Assembly (NCBI GenBank): GCA_964372115.1
Contig: CAYJPN010000001.1
Coordinates: 1 to 64,000, forward strand
Length of the DNA: 64,000 bases
DNA from: CG2-30-36-16 sp964372115
Lineage (GTDB): Bacteria; Bacteroidota; Ignavibacteria; Ignavibacteriales; Ignavibacteriaceae
Direction: 5' to 3'
The position numbers were made by a program, and so were the translations under genes. A model generated the notes under the pieces. The model searched no databases and was not told the DNA's origin. It worked only from the letters and a program-made list of their open reading frames with translations. Of the stretch, positions 54,882-64,000 are shown in pieces (within the stretch, counting starts at the first letter, position 1; the number at the start of each line of letters is the position of its first letter).

Positions 54882-57800
54882 CTATTTAACTTTTGCTATT
54901 TTTTCTGTTACTGTTTTGGTGAGATCGTTAAATTTACAAATTACCTTGTAGAAGTAAACACCATTTGCAATTTCATCACCGTCTTGGTCGTGTCCATCCC
55001 AGGGAATTTTATTAAACCCGATTTGCATCATGGACGGCGGTACGCTAATATCACGAATGAGTCTTCCGGCAACTGTGTAAACTTTAATAGTTAATTCTTC
55101 AGGCGGAACGCTGCCGCGCAACTCAAAAGTAAAGTGAGTATCGTTTTTAAACGGATTAGGGTAGTTAAATACGTTTGCTATATCGGACTCATCGTAAACG
55201 TAAAAAATCGTTCTGTGCGAAGTAGTATCAAAAAAGTTTCCAGAAGCATCTTTTGCCAAAACGTCCAGTGTCTGTTTCCCGGTTTTTAACTTTGGCTTCC
55301 AAGTAAAAACAGCTTTGTTATTCGGGTAGTTTGTGGAATCAAACGTTAAATCCGGGGAATAAAAATCGAGAGGAATATTATTGTGGACGATAGTAAAATA
55401 CTCTCTCTTTAGAGGCAGAGGGCTGTTATCTTTAAGGGAAATTACCACTTCCGGTTCTGCTGATATCAAATCACCATTCAATATTTCTTTTCCGTCGAAA
55501 GTTATATCAAACTCAGGTTTTAGAGAATCGCGGGAAATATAGAAACTATTACTTGTTATATTATTAAAAGTATAGTACTCGCGTTTAGGGTACTCTGCCA
55601 CAACTTTGAACTTGTGTTCGGTTGCAGGAACAAAAGTTGAAGTTTTTAATATTTTATTTACCGAAATAAAACTATCGGCAGGCACTGTTACAGTTGCAGA
55701 ATAATAAGCAGTATCGGTTGCGGAAGTATCCTGCGGATTGAGATAAAATTTAAGACTAACATCCTTCGCCTCGGAGTCTCCAAGATTTAATACCTTCAAA
55801 TCCATGCTGTCATCGAAACCTTGAAGAACGGTATCGGGAGAAAAAACAAAGTTATTTTTTACTAAAGCAACATCGGGAAGCGGAACAAAATCTATTTGAA
55901 AATTTTTAAATTTTATAGGTGCTGATGTACCGAAACTGGAGTCTGAAATTGTTCCATAAAATTTAATTTTCCGATATTTTTCCGGATCAATATCTTTAAT
56001 ATCAGACGCTGCGCGAATATTAGTTAAAAGTGTATCCCAACGACTCGTTCCTGAATTTAGACCATACAGTTGAAGCTTATATTTTCCGGTTGAACCCGTT
56101 TCATCTACCTCAAAATTTAATGAATTCCATTTTGTAGCGGGGCCAACTGACATTGAACTGAAACTGCCAAAACCTTCTTTGTAAGTTCCTCTGAAAAAAT
56201 CAAACTTTTGTGCTAAGCCAAATTCACCAACTCCTCCGTAAACAACATCGTTTAAGTAGTCGTATGTCATAGAAAGATAACCTGCGCTTGGTACATTAGT
56301 TTCCCATTCTTCTTCGTACAAACCAGTAATTAGGTTTATCCTTCGCATCAAACCCGAATATTTTTGAAAAACCATTAAATATTTATCGAAAATATAAAAA
56401 CTTCCAAAATTCGTATATGCATTATCTAAAAGGTGTATATCTTGCCCAACTCTAGACCAGTTATTTTTAGGGTCCAATTTTCTCAGTGTGTATCTTAATT
56501 CGCCTGTTGGAGTTCTATACGCAAGGTTATAAACATATTTGCCATCACTCGAAAGCACAAAAGTTCCATTTTCAACTTTTCCGCTCTCCGCATTAAGCAT
56601 TCCACCCGGGATTGAAACTCTGGTGGTATCTCCATTTTCAGTATTAACTTTCAAAAGAGTAAACGCGTCACCGGTTGGAATGTATAACGCCCCGCCCTGG
56701 TCATCAGGATGCCAGAAAATTTGGTGCCAAATGCTCACATTAAATGACCCAATTGAATCTATCTGTCCGCGCGTTGTTCCTCCGTAACCGGTTCCGATTC
56801 TGTAAATTCTGGAAGGAGAATTATTCCCATAATATATGTGTGCAAAATAAATATACTTACTATCGTTGGTAGTTGTAGATATTTGCTTAACCCCGGGAGG
56901 AAGTGATAAAATAAGAGAGCTTAGATATTTTTCTCTACTTGGTTTTGGTGGAAGAGGTTCCAAGTTTAATAGCAATGACGAAAGATCATCAGAATAGCTA
57001 ATGTTTTGCCGTGTGAATGCTTCCAACTGTCTGTTGGAGAAAAAACTCCCCGGTTTGTTAACTGGTAATATTGAAAAAGTTCTGAATTCACTCCAATCGC
57101 TAGAATCTACCCCATTGTAAATTTTCGTTCTCCAAAAGTAAATACCGTTTTTAAGAGAAGGACTTTTCCACCTAAAAACCCCTTCCTTTCCGTTTAACGC
57201 CCCAGTGTTGATAAAGGGGTTTGTGAAGGAACTGTTCGAGTCTATTTGAATGTAGTAATCAAGGTTCATATTTACGAAAAACCCATTATCGGCAAACACA
57301 AATTCAACAGTATCTTTATTAGTGTTAAAACCGTTCTCAGGTTTGATAATATTTGCTTTATCTAAATCGTATATTACAAATGAAGATGAAGCTTCGTTAT
57401 CGGAATAATCCATCTCATCAATCTGGTTAACTAAATTTACCCGAACTTTTAAGGAATATAGGCTTCCTTCGCTTGGTACCCAGTGGAAGAAAGTTGAATC
57501 ATTTTCTCCAAAACTACCCATCCTATTAGTAGCAATCGAATAAGAAGTGTCTGATGATGATGCAAGAAGTTGTACAGAAATAGAATCTCCAGGAAAGGAC
57601 AAACCTAAATTCCTAATTTTAATTTTTACTAAAACGGTATCATTTATCAGAGGCGATTCCGGAATTATTGCAATATCCGATGATTTAACCAAAAAATCGG
57701 GAGAAGTAGGTAATGCTAAAGTTAAAGCAGGATCTCCTAGTAACGTAGCCAAAGCTACCTGACTTGCGGTATAAGGGTCCGGGGACGAAAATATAGCTTT

Positions 57801-60578
57801 TGTATTAAATATAGCCTTACCGGTAACATAGTTTCTGTTGCTAAAAACATTCCTGAAAAACTCATTTGTCATCATCTTACCCTGCCCCCAATAAGTAAGA
57901 GCGCTGCTACCCCAAAATGAAACGCTCCCTTTACCCTCAACACTATTAAACTGCTCACCAAAAACTTCCTGATCGTCGAAATGAGCCGTATAACAAGTAA
58001 CACTTGTAATAAAAGGCAAACGCCCGCCATTATTGAGCTGATATATATCATCGTTGTTGAAAGAAAAGTCCCATTGATAACCCCCTCCATGGCCATAATA
58101 ATTAGCCATAACGGCGCCGTTCGACAGAGCATTTTTTATATCGTTAGGCCCTCCGTAAAAAGGAACATGTTCGGGTTTGTTTGGGAAACGAAAAATTTTT
58201 GTTGAGTAAATTCCCCGCGGTTTAAGATATTGATTATCCATTAAAAGGCACTCATCATTAAATCTTAAATGAGCCTCATCCAAAGCATCCATTCCTGACC
58301 CAATCAGAATTACGTTTTGCTTCCACTCTTTACCGTTGTCTGCAGGGTAATCAATAACTTTGTTAACTAAAACATTTCCTTCTTCAACCGATTCGCATGA
58401 TAAACGACCGATGCACATATCCGGGACAAGATCGTCACCGATAATAGTTGCCAGATTATTATCGCTTGCCGCAAGACCGTACTCGAGCGCATGGTATGGC
58501 ATTGCAGCTATAAAATTTGAACGACTGTCTTTTACAATTCTTCTAAAATCCCACCCCATGTCTCCAATTAATACAACATAAGCCGGAGCAGGCTGCTGCC
58601 AATTTTCGAAAGTATATTTTAAAAAGCTTTTTGTAGCAGTGGGGTCATGTAATCCATAGGAAAACTCATCGTATATATCCTGAATGTCTACAATTTTTAT
58701 TCGCGGATTTTCAATACCAGGCACATTACCAGTTCTAAAATTAGCAAGTTTGGTTGCAACACTTTGAAAATTTTTGTGTGTAATAATTAAATAATCGGCA
58801 CCATTTGCCACATTCCGCAAACCGGAGACATTGTCATCTTTGACAATAAGTGGCGGAGTTAGAAAATAGTCTTCAGAAACACAATAATAATTAACCGGCG
58901 ATGTTACATTATCAACAAAGAGCATGCTTTTATCGGGGTCATTTATTACTTTAATATTTGTAATAAGTTTACCTTTCTCAACGGCAAATATCTTCATCTC
59001 AGGTTTTTGCCAATTGAATACATTAAATCTTATTTTCCCGAATTCATTTTTAGGAGATTTAAAATGCCAGTGATCTCCATACGATCGGTTGCTTCTCAAA
59101 TAATCTATTTCGAACCAATTAACACGAATTTCATCGTTAGAATCCTGAACGGCAGAAACATTTAATTCATTTGCATCGAAAACCGGTACTTCGTACCATT
59201 TGAATGGAATTTCAACAGTAGATTTTTCAAAACCATTCCAAGTATGGGTTCCTATTTGGGTGTAGTTAAAATAAATATTTATTTTATGTGTATTCGTCAT
59301 TCCTTGTAGAGCCACTCGCATGGTAACAGAACCAAAACTTGAATCTAAAATAATATTATTTGGTCTTTCGAAAGGACCCTGGAAAAGATGATTAAAATCA
59401 GAATTTGTAAATGCCTTTCCCCAAAACCAATAGTCCCTATTACCATCAGGCGCTCTTCCAAGCCTTTCAAAAATTGAATCTCTTTCAAAATGAAGTGTAC
59501 TGTTGGAGTAATGGAAATTTTTTACCCAGGTATGTGGATAGCCGTCTAATGTATCATACCTTAGTCCTGATGAATCTGCCTGAAACGAAAACCAATATAC
59601 GTTGTTATTATTATAAATATTTAAAGTTGTATTGGCAGTTGGTGTGGCTGGTTTACCAACAAATTCTATATAATCTTGCTGGTTAAACAAACTATCGTTG
59701 TTTTGATCTTTACAATTCAATCTCACTTCGTCACCGTCGTTAAATATTTGCAACTTTTTCAACGGAATGTCCATTACTGGAGCACCAGCTGCAACTAACT
59801 CTGCGGGGGTAAGTCTATAAACACCTTCTTCATTTAAATATATTTTGAAATACTGTTTGTTTGGATTGTACCAATAGTTCGATGTTGGATTACTGGGCAG
59901 ATTACTTTTAGACTTCCCGATCCAATTTTGTCCCTGCTGCGGATTAATTGTTGTATTTTTTACGGCTTCCTCGGTTAAAGGATCATTAATCGGAACAAAG
60001 TAATCGTTTGACAAATTTGTTAAACCGAAAGAATTGAATAATATTTTTACTACAATTTTTTTGTTGAAAATTAGTTCCCGCGAAATAGGATTAAACTGGA
60101 AAGGGGCGATATTTAAAACTTCATACCTGGCATATCTCTGTTGAAACTCATGCGAAAGTTTTATCGCCTCAAGGGGAAAAAAATTATTTGCAAAATAAAT
60201 TTTCCCATTAAATGATTCCTGATTATTTAAGTCAATAAGGGAATCAGAATAAGGGAGAATAAACTTATTATAAAGATTTTCTTTTTCTAATTTAATAATT
60301 TGAAGTCTTGGGTTTGCCGACTGCGGGATTGCGATATTCAAAAAAATATTCGGTAATTCCGGTTCCCCATTTGAACGGAAAAGTTCGTCCATCTTCATTC
60401 CATCAATATAGTGGAATAGTCTTCCATTAAATGAGGTTTCTTTTACTGAATACTGTGCAGAAAAATCGAATTCAACCGTAATAGACTCATCATTCGATTC
60501 TATTATTTTATAATTCTGCGGAAAAGTGCTTATTGCGTAAAATAAAAAGATAATAAGTAAAGAAGGAACTAATCTCAT
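54882..60578 (-). CDS. C25 (gingipain/PorU-like) cysteine peptidase with T9SS sorting domain
   Basis: 1,898 residues. After a signal peptide come a propeptide-like region and a C25 core. The probable catalytic pair is H830 (YYGHGGG) and C862 (SVTCYTAH), a spacing of 32 that is close to that in gingipains. CARDB/FN3-like repeats and an F5/8-like segment follow, then a T9SS C-terminal domain (NYPNPFKND ... GNxxPWDG-like DGHDQDGDEIANG). It could be a surface protease or the sortase PorU; the long C-terminal half and the sorting domain favour secreted cargo. It is much longer than P. gingivalis PorU. Single-gene transcript. Confidence 0.8.
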   Translation of the reverse strand: MRLVPSLLIIFLFYAISTFPQNYKIIESNDESITVEFDFSAQYSVKETSFNGRLFHYIDGMKMDELFRSNGEPELPNIFLNIAIPQSANPRLQIIKLEKENLYNKFILPYSDSLIDLNNQESFNGKIYFANNFFPLEAIKLSHEFQQRYARYEVLNIAPFQFNPISRELIFNKKIVVKILFNSFGLTNLSNDYFVPINDPLTEEAVKNTTINPQQGQNWIGKSKSNLPSNPTSNYWYNPNKQYFKIYLNEEGVYRLTPAELVAAGAPVMDIPLKKLQIFNDGDEVRLNCKDQNNDSLFNQQDYIEFVGKPATPTANTTLNIYNNNNVYWFSFQADSSGLRYDTLDGYPHTWVKNFHYSNSTLHFERDSIFERLGRAPDGNRDYWFWGKAFTNSDFNHLFQGPFERPNNIILDSSFGSVTMRVALQGMTNTHKINIYFNYTQIGTHTWNGFEKSTVEIPFKWYEVPVFDANELNVSAVQDSNDEIRVNWFEIDYLRSNRSYGDHWHFKSPKNEFGKIRFNVFNWQKPEMKIFAVEKGKLITNIKVINDPDKSMLFVDNVTSPVNYYCVSEDYFLTPPLIVKDDNVSGLRNVANGADYLIITHKNFQSVATKLANFRTGNVPGIENPRIKIVDIQDIYDEFSYGLHDPTATKSFLKYTFENWQQPAPAYVVLIGDMGWDFRRIVKDSRSNFIAAMPYHALEYGLAASDNNLATIIGDDLVPDMCIGRLSCESVEEGNVLVNKVIDYPADNGKEWKQNVILIGSGMDALDEAHLRFNDECLLMDNQYLKPRGIYSTKIFRFPNKPEHVPFYGGPNDIKNALSNGAVMANYYGHGGGYQWDFSFNNDDIYQLNNGGRLPFITSVTCYTAHFDDQEVFGEQFNSVEGKGSVSFWGSSALTYWGQGKMMTNEFFRNVFSNRNYVTGKAIFNTKAIFSSPDPYTASQVALATLLGDPALTLALPTSPDFLVKSSDIAIIPESPLINDTVLVKIKIRNLGLSFPGDSISVQLLASSSDTSYSIATNRMGSFGENDSTFFHWVPSEGSLYSLKVRVNLVNQIDEMDYSDNEASSSFVIYDLDKANIIKPENGFNTNKDTVEFVFADNGFFVNMNLDYYIQIDSNSSFTNPFINTGALNGKEGVFRWKSPSLKNGIYFWRTKIYNGVDSSDWSEFRTFSILPVNKPGSFFSNRQLEAFTRQNISYSDDLSSLLLNLEPLPPKPSREKYLSSLILSLPPGVKQISTTTNDSKYIYFAHIYYGNNSPSRIYRIGTGYGGTTRGQIDSIGSFNVSIWHQIFWHPDDQGGALYIPTGDAFTLLKVNTENGDTTRVSIPGGMLNAESGKVENGTFVLSSDGKYVYNLAYRTPTGELRYTLRKLDPKNNWSRVGQDIHLLDNAYTNFGSFYIFDKYLMVFQKYSGLMRRINLITGLYEEEWETNVPSAGYLSMTYDYLNDVVYGGVGEFGLAQKFDFFRGTYKEGFGSFSSMSVGPATKWNSLNFEVDETGSTGKYKLQLYGLNSGTSRWDTLLTNIRAASDIKDIDPEKYRKIKFYGTISDSSFGTSAPIKFKNFQIDFVPLPDVALVKNNFVFSPDTVLQGFDDSMDLKVLNLGDSEAKDVSLKFYLNPQDTSATDTAYYSATVTVPADSFISVNKILKTSTFVPATEHKFKVVAEYPKREYYTFNNITSNSFYISRDSLKPEFDITFDGKEILNGDLISAEPEVVISLKDNSPLPLKREYFTIVHNNIPLDFYSPDLTFDSTNYPNNKAVFTWKPKLKTGKQTLDVLAKDASGNFFDTTSHRTIFYVYDESDIANVFNYPNPFKNDTHFTFELRGSVPPEELTIKVYTVAGRLIRDISVPPSMMQIGFNKIPWDGHDQDGDEIANGVYFYKVICKFNDLTKTVTEKIAKVK

Positions 60579-60766
60579 GAGTTTCCCTAAAATAATTAAA
60601 AATTGATTTCAACTTAGAAGAATAAAAAAAATCCTACAAGGGCAAAAATGGTTCCCAAAAATAATTAAAATTTATTCTTCTGATTTTTCGATTTGGAGCC
60701 AGTCGCTAATTTGCGAATAAAGGGACAATGATTAGTGTTGAACTTTCAGTTCATTGAACTTTCAGT

Positions 60767-62422
60767 TCAATTGATGTCTATATAAAATGTTAAAAATAAA
60801 TTTGAATTTGCTTTTGATCTACCTTTAGAAGAATAATTAATGTGATTAAAATCTAATCTAAATATATAACCTATAAATGGTTCGTAAATAATAAAGAAGG
60901 TATAATTATTAGTTGTTTCTAAATCCCCCTTGAGCAAGTAAACACTCTGTTCATCATCAATAGTTAAAAATCTATAAACATCACCGCCGACGGTTTTTAC
61001 AAGTTTTCCATTCTCATCTAGTATATTTTTCCCATGTTTAACCAGAGAATAACCAAAGCCACCATTAATCGAAGGGGAAAACCTATATCTAATCAATGAA
61101 TTTATTTTTGTTGAATTAGGTTCAAGAGGAGCACCGAGCATATATCCATTATTGGTATAGGTTAACTGATCATAATAACCGGGATGTGAAAATGTATATG
61201 GGCGAAGCAAAGTGTATTCAACAATAAAATCTGTGTTTTCTGGAAGTATAGGATCTGTTAAAAAAATTGCTGACTGGAGCACTAACCCATGGCTATTATC
61301 GAACCACTCCCCTTTTGAAATTTTTCCGAAGTCGATGTCATCAATAATAGAAGAAATGCTTAATTCAATGCCATTGAATACTCTAAATCTCCCATCGATC
61401 GAAAGGAAAGAATTATCAACATCATTTAAAGAACGCTGGGCTGATTCCCAAAATAAAAATGGGTTAAGATATGCCGCTTCAAACGATCTATCAGAGTAAA
61501 TAATTGTTTGAGAAACTCCAATATTAAATTTAGAAGTATTGTATCCTATTCTACTTATAGCAATATATTTTTCAGGTTTTCTTTCAATTTTTGTCACAAG
61601 TGAATCGGTTGGAGTATAAATTGGTTTTCTGATTAACCACCCATGTAAAAAATTATAACTTAAATTTTTGTAGGTAAAGTCAAATTTCACAAAATCAAAT
61701 TTGGGAGGATTTAACCCGAGCGTTATTTTATCTAAATAGCCATTTCCCCAAATTACACGCTCACGCCCAAGTTGAAGTGACAAATTTTCATTGGCTATTC
61801 TGATATAACCCTCAGTATTATCGAAATAATTCATTTTAGTGTCATTAAAAGTAAAGCTTTGCTCAATCGTTCTATTTAAGATGGCAGTATTCCTATCACC
61901 CAAAACAAAACCATTTGAACCGGTCAATTTAAAGCCGAATAGGTTTTTATATGTACCCGAAACTCTTCCCCCGAAATCGATCAGCCCTGCTTTTCCCCCA
62001 TTATTTGCTGAATAAATTGATTGGGAATAGAAATATGGGTCTAAGGTGAAATTTATTGCTGAATCCTTGTACCTATAAAGATGACTATTATTATCAGCAA
62101 AAACATTTGAAGGAAATGACTCAAAAATAGACGGCTGTGTATCAAAGGAAAGATACTTTTTCTTGAGTTTATCTAAATAGCTAAGCTCGAGAGAATTTAA
62201 TTTTAATTTGTTTATAGATTCAACTATAGAGGTCAAGTAGCTTTTTGATAATGGAAGAATTATATCATTATAATTCTCAATTGCTCCTTTTACTTGCAGT
62301 TTTTTTAGGAAATAATAAATTTCCTGGTCAGCCGGAACAGTTTCAACTTGAGCATAATTTATCGTGGAAATAATAGCAACGAAGAAAATAAGCAAACTTA
62401 TTCTTTTATAGATTTCCTTCAT
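60767..62422 (-). CDS. Wzi-like capsule assembly outer-membrane protein
   Basis: 551 residues with a signal peptide (ending NYAQ) and about 16-18 amphipathic beta strands. The LQLGRERVIWGNGY segment and the aromatic C-terminal strand fit the capsule-assembly Wzi family of outer-membrane barrels. It overlaps the sugar transferase gene by 17 bp. It would hold or pass surface polysaccharide at the outer membrane. Confidence 0.75.
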   Translation of the reverse strand: MKEIYKRISLLIFFVAIISTINYAQVETVPADQEIYYFLKKLQVKGAIENYNDIILPLSKSYLTSIVESINKLKLNSLELSYLDKLKKKYLSFDTQPSIFESFPSNVFADNNSHLYRYKDSAINFTLDPYFYSQSIYSANNGGKAGLIDFGGRVSGTYKNLFGFKLTGSNGFVLGDRNTAILNRTIEQSFTFNDTKMNYFDNTEGYIRIANENLSLQLGRERVIWGNGYLDKITLGLNPPKFDFVKFDFTYKNLSYNFLHGWLIRKPIYTPTDSLVTKIERKPEKYIAISRIGYNTSKFNIGVSQTIIYSDRSFEAAYLNPFLFWESAQRSLNDVDNSFLSIDGRFRVFNGIELSISSIIDDIDFGKISKGEWFDNSHGLVLQSAIFLTDPILPENTDFIVEYTLLRPYTFSHPGYYDQLTYTNNGYMLGAPLEPNSTKINSLIRYRFSPSINGGFGYSLVKHGKNILDENGKLVKTVGGDVYRFLTIDDEQSVYLLKGDLETTNNYTFFIIYEPFIGYIFRLDFNHINYSSKGRSKANSNLFLTFYIDIN

Positions 62423-62981
62423 TTGTAAATACTACTTTAATAGTTTTAAAAATAATTTTAAGATCAGACCAAAAATTTGCATTATTATAATAGCTTACTT
62501 CCATTCTAACACGCTCACCCGGTGTTAACAATTGGCGACCATTAACCTGGCTTATACCTGTAATGCCGGGTTTAAATTTAAATATTTCACGTTCAACTTC
62601 AGAATAATGCTTTGTGATAGTGGGCATCTCCGGTCGAGGTCCCACAATTGACATATCTCCAAGCAACACATTTAAAAAATTCGGGATTTCGTCTATGCTG
62701 GTTCTTCGTAAAATTTTTCCAACTTTGGTTATGCGAGGATCATTTTTTTGGGTGAGGTCGGGTCCGTAACATAGGGCGTTATTTATCATGCCTCTAAACT
62801 TAATCATAATAAATCCGTTACCATTTAATCCGGTTCGTTCATGTATAAAAAGCACCGGACCTTCGGATTCTAGTTTTATAAAGAAAGCGGCAACTAAAGT
62901 AACTGGAAGTGTAATAATTAATAACATCAGACTGATGAAAACATCAGTAACTCTTTTTAATACGCTGCCTTGTTTTCCCAT
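62406..62981 (-). CDS. Bacterial sugar transferase (polyprenyl-phosphate glycosyl-1-phosphate transferase)
   Basis: 191 residues, the short PglC/WcaJ-catalytic form. One N-terminal membrane helix (about 12-33), then LESEGPVLFIHERTG, KFRGM, RRTSIDEIPNFLNVLLGDMSIVGPRPE and PGITGISQVNGR are the family signatures. It starts repeat-unit assembly on undecaprenyl phosphate. It sits 8 bp behind the aminotransferase gene, showing a polysaccharide operon that continues to the right. Confidence 0.9.
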   Translation of the reverse strand: MGKQGSVLKRVTDVFISLMLLIITLPVTLVAAFFIKLESEGPVLFIHERTGLNGNGFIMIKFRGMINNALCYGPDLTQKNDPRITKVGKILRRTSIDEIPNFLNVLLGDMSIVGPRPEMPTITKHYSEVEREIFKFKPGITGISQVNGRQLLTPGERVRMEVSYYNNANFWSDLKIIFKTIKVVFTNEGNL

Positions 62982-62989
62982 TCAAAAGA

Positions 62990-64000
62990 CTATTTTTTGT
63001 GCAGTTTCAGCAGATCATTAATTGCGTTAATAACTTTATCAACATCTGCGTCAGTCATGCTGGGAAATATTGGGATAGAAATAAGCTCAGAAAATACTGA
63101 CGTTGAAACAGGAAAATCTCTTTGATCCAGACTGTAGGTTTCTTTATAATATTTATGTAGATGAACGGGCATAAAATGAACTCCGACACCGATATTTAAA
63201 TATCTCAATTCGTCAATAAACCTATTACGATTAATTTTAAGTTTATCAAGTTGTAGGCGAATCTGGAAGAGATGCCATGATGTTTCTCTATCGGGCTTAA
63301 TGTAAGGGAGAGTGAGAAGTTCGTTATCTTTAAATGCGGCAATATATTTAGCGGCAATTTTTTTTCGTATCTCCCACATCATATCTACTTTACGAAGCTG
63401 ATGTATTCCAAGAGAAGCCTGAATATCTGTAAAATTATATTTATATCCCGGGGCTACCACCTCGTAGTACCAGGTGCCGCATTCTGTATAACGCTTCCAT
63501 GCATCTTTGTTTATACCATGCAGCCTCATAATTGAACATCTGTTTGCTACTTCCTCATCGTCAGTGCATATCATGCCACCTTCACCGGTTGATAAGGTTT
63601 TGGTAGCATAAAAACTAAATACAGTTATATGAGAAATTGTTCCTACTTTTTTGTTCTTATAGAAAGCGGGAAGGGAGTGAGCAGCATCTTCAATTATTTT
63701 TAAATTATACTTTTCAGCAAGTTCGCTAATTTCGTCCATATCGCATGGTTGACCGCCGTAATGAACAGGAATAATTGCTTTGGTTTTTGGTGTTATAGCT
63801 TTTTCAATTTCTTTCACAGAGATATTTAGTGTGTCTTCATCAACATCAACTATTACCGGCTTAGCCTTAAAATATGTAACTATTTCGGCGGTGGCAGGAA
63901 AAGTCATTGTAGGAACAATAACCTCATCACCTTCACTAATACCAATTGCTTCTAGGGCAAGATGACCACCGGCTGTCCACGAACTAACGGCTACAGATCT
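62990..64000 (-). CDS. DegT/DnrJ/EryC1/StrS aminotransferase (partial, runs off the right edge)
   Basis: At least 336 residues; the frame is open to the last base, so the N-terminus lies outside. Signatures: SSWTAGGHLAL (start of the visible part), IPVHYGGQPCDMDEI, IEDAAHSLPAFY and the PLP Lys in FSFYATKTLSTGEGG. These PLP enzymes transfer an amino group to nucleotide keto-sugars (UDP-4-keto types) for surface glycans. An ATG at 63905-63907 is internal, not the start. Confidence 0.85.
   Translation of the reverse strand, partial: RSVAVSSWTAGGHLALEAIGISEGDEVIVPTMTFPATAEIVTYFKAKPVIVDVDEDTLNISVKEIEKAITPKTKAIIPVHYGGQPCDMDEISELAEKYNLKIIEDAAHSLPAFYKNKKVGTISHITVFSFYATKTLSTGEGGMICTDDEEVANRCSIMRLHGINKDAWKRYTECGTWYYEVVAPGYKYNFTDIQASLGIHQLRKVDMMWEIRKKIAAKYIAAFKDNELLTLPYIKPDRETSWHLFQIRLQLDKLKINRNRFIDELRYLNIGVGVHFMPVHLHKYYKETYSLDQRDFPVSTSVFSELISIPIFPSMTDADVDKVINAINDLLKLHKK

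Overview
The window looks like chromosomal DNA of a low-GC, Gram-negative member of the Bacteroidota/Ignavibacteriota/Chlorobi group. This is inferred from three proteins with type IX secretion (T9SS) C-terminal sorting domains of the YPNPFNP type (the 6.8, 9.9 and 54.9 kb genes), an Alternative Complex III (Act) respiratory cluster, weak Shine-Dalgarno use with frequent TTG starts, and FISUMP and Wzi-type families. Ignavibacteriota is my best guess; no rRNA is present to settle it.

Layout. 0-3 kb is a decayed accessory patch: remnants of a type III-like restriction-modification pair (mod C-terminus and res N-terminus) flank an intact MNT/HEPN toxin-antitoxin pair, all bordered by REP-like palindromic repeats with their probable RAYT (Y1 transposase). 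3-15 kb is ordinary chromosome: a DnaQ-UvrC-like nuclease fusion, thioredoxin, MFS exporter, two T9SS cargo proteins, VanX-type dipeptidase, PAP2 phosphatase, RRM protein, GalE and bacterioferritin. 15.4-30.3 kb is one compact minus-strand respiratory unit: actA, a 70-aa export-signal protein, actB, actC, an actD-actE fusion, actF, cytochrome c, SCO, cox I/III/IV/II, ctaB and a membrane cytochrome c. It would pass electrons from quinol through ACIII and c-type cytochromes to an A2-type oxidase. 30.6-41.7 kb holds glycolate oxidase (glcD/glcF), a CtpA-like protease, tmk, a YbbR-like protein, an orphan bacterial-microcompartment (BMC) domain protein, ruvX and rel.

41.7-49.8 kb is the accessory island. 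It has a 21-bp tandem repeat array, then a run of integron-like gene cassettes separated by attC-like sites, with no integrase in the window (a CALIN-type array). One cassette carries a 40-aa membrane micro-ORF, a strongly structured intergenic segment closed by a perfect 10-bp long-range stem (GGGGGGACAG/CTGTCCCCCC), and a 516-aa reverse transcriptase of the defence-associated (DRT/UG) kind: a candidate ncRNA-RT anti-phage system moving as a cassette. The array ends at a FISUMP lipoprotein followed by a frameshifted stub of a diversity-generating-retroelement accessory gene (avd), pointing to a decayed DGR.

49.8-64 kb returns to chromosome: a TlpA-like protein, tRNA-Phe, a COG2403-type GTPase, glmS, a 1,898-aa C25 (gingipain/PorU-like) protein, and the start of a surface-polysaccharide locus (Wzi-like porin, sugar transferase, DegT aminotransferase running off the right edge).
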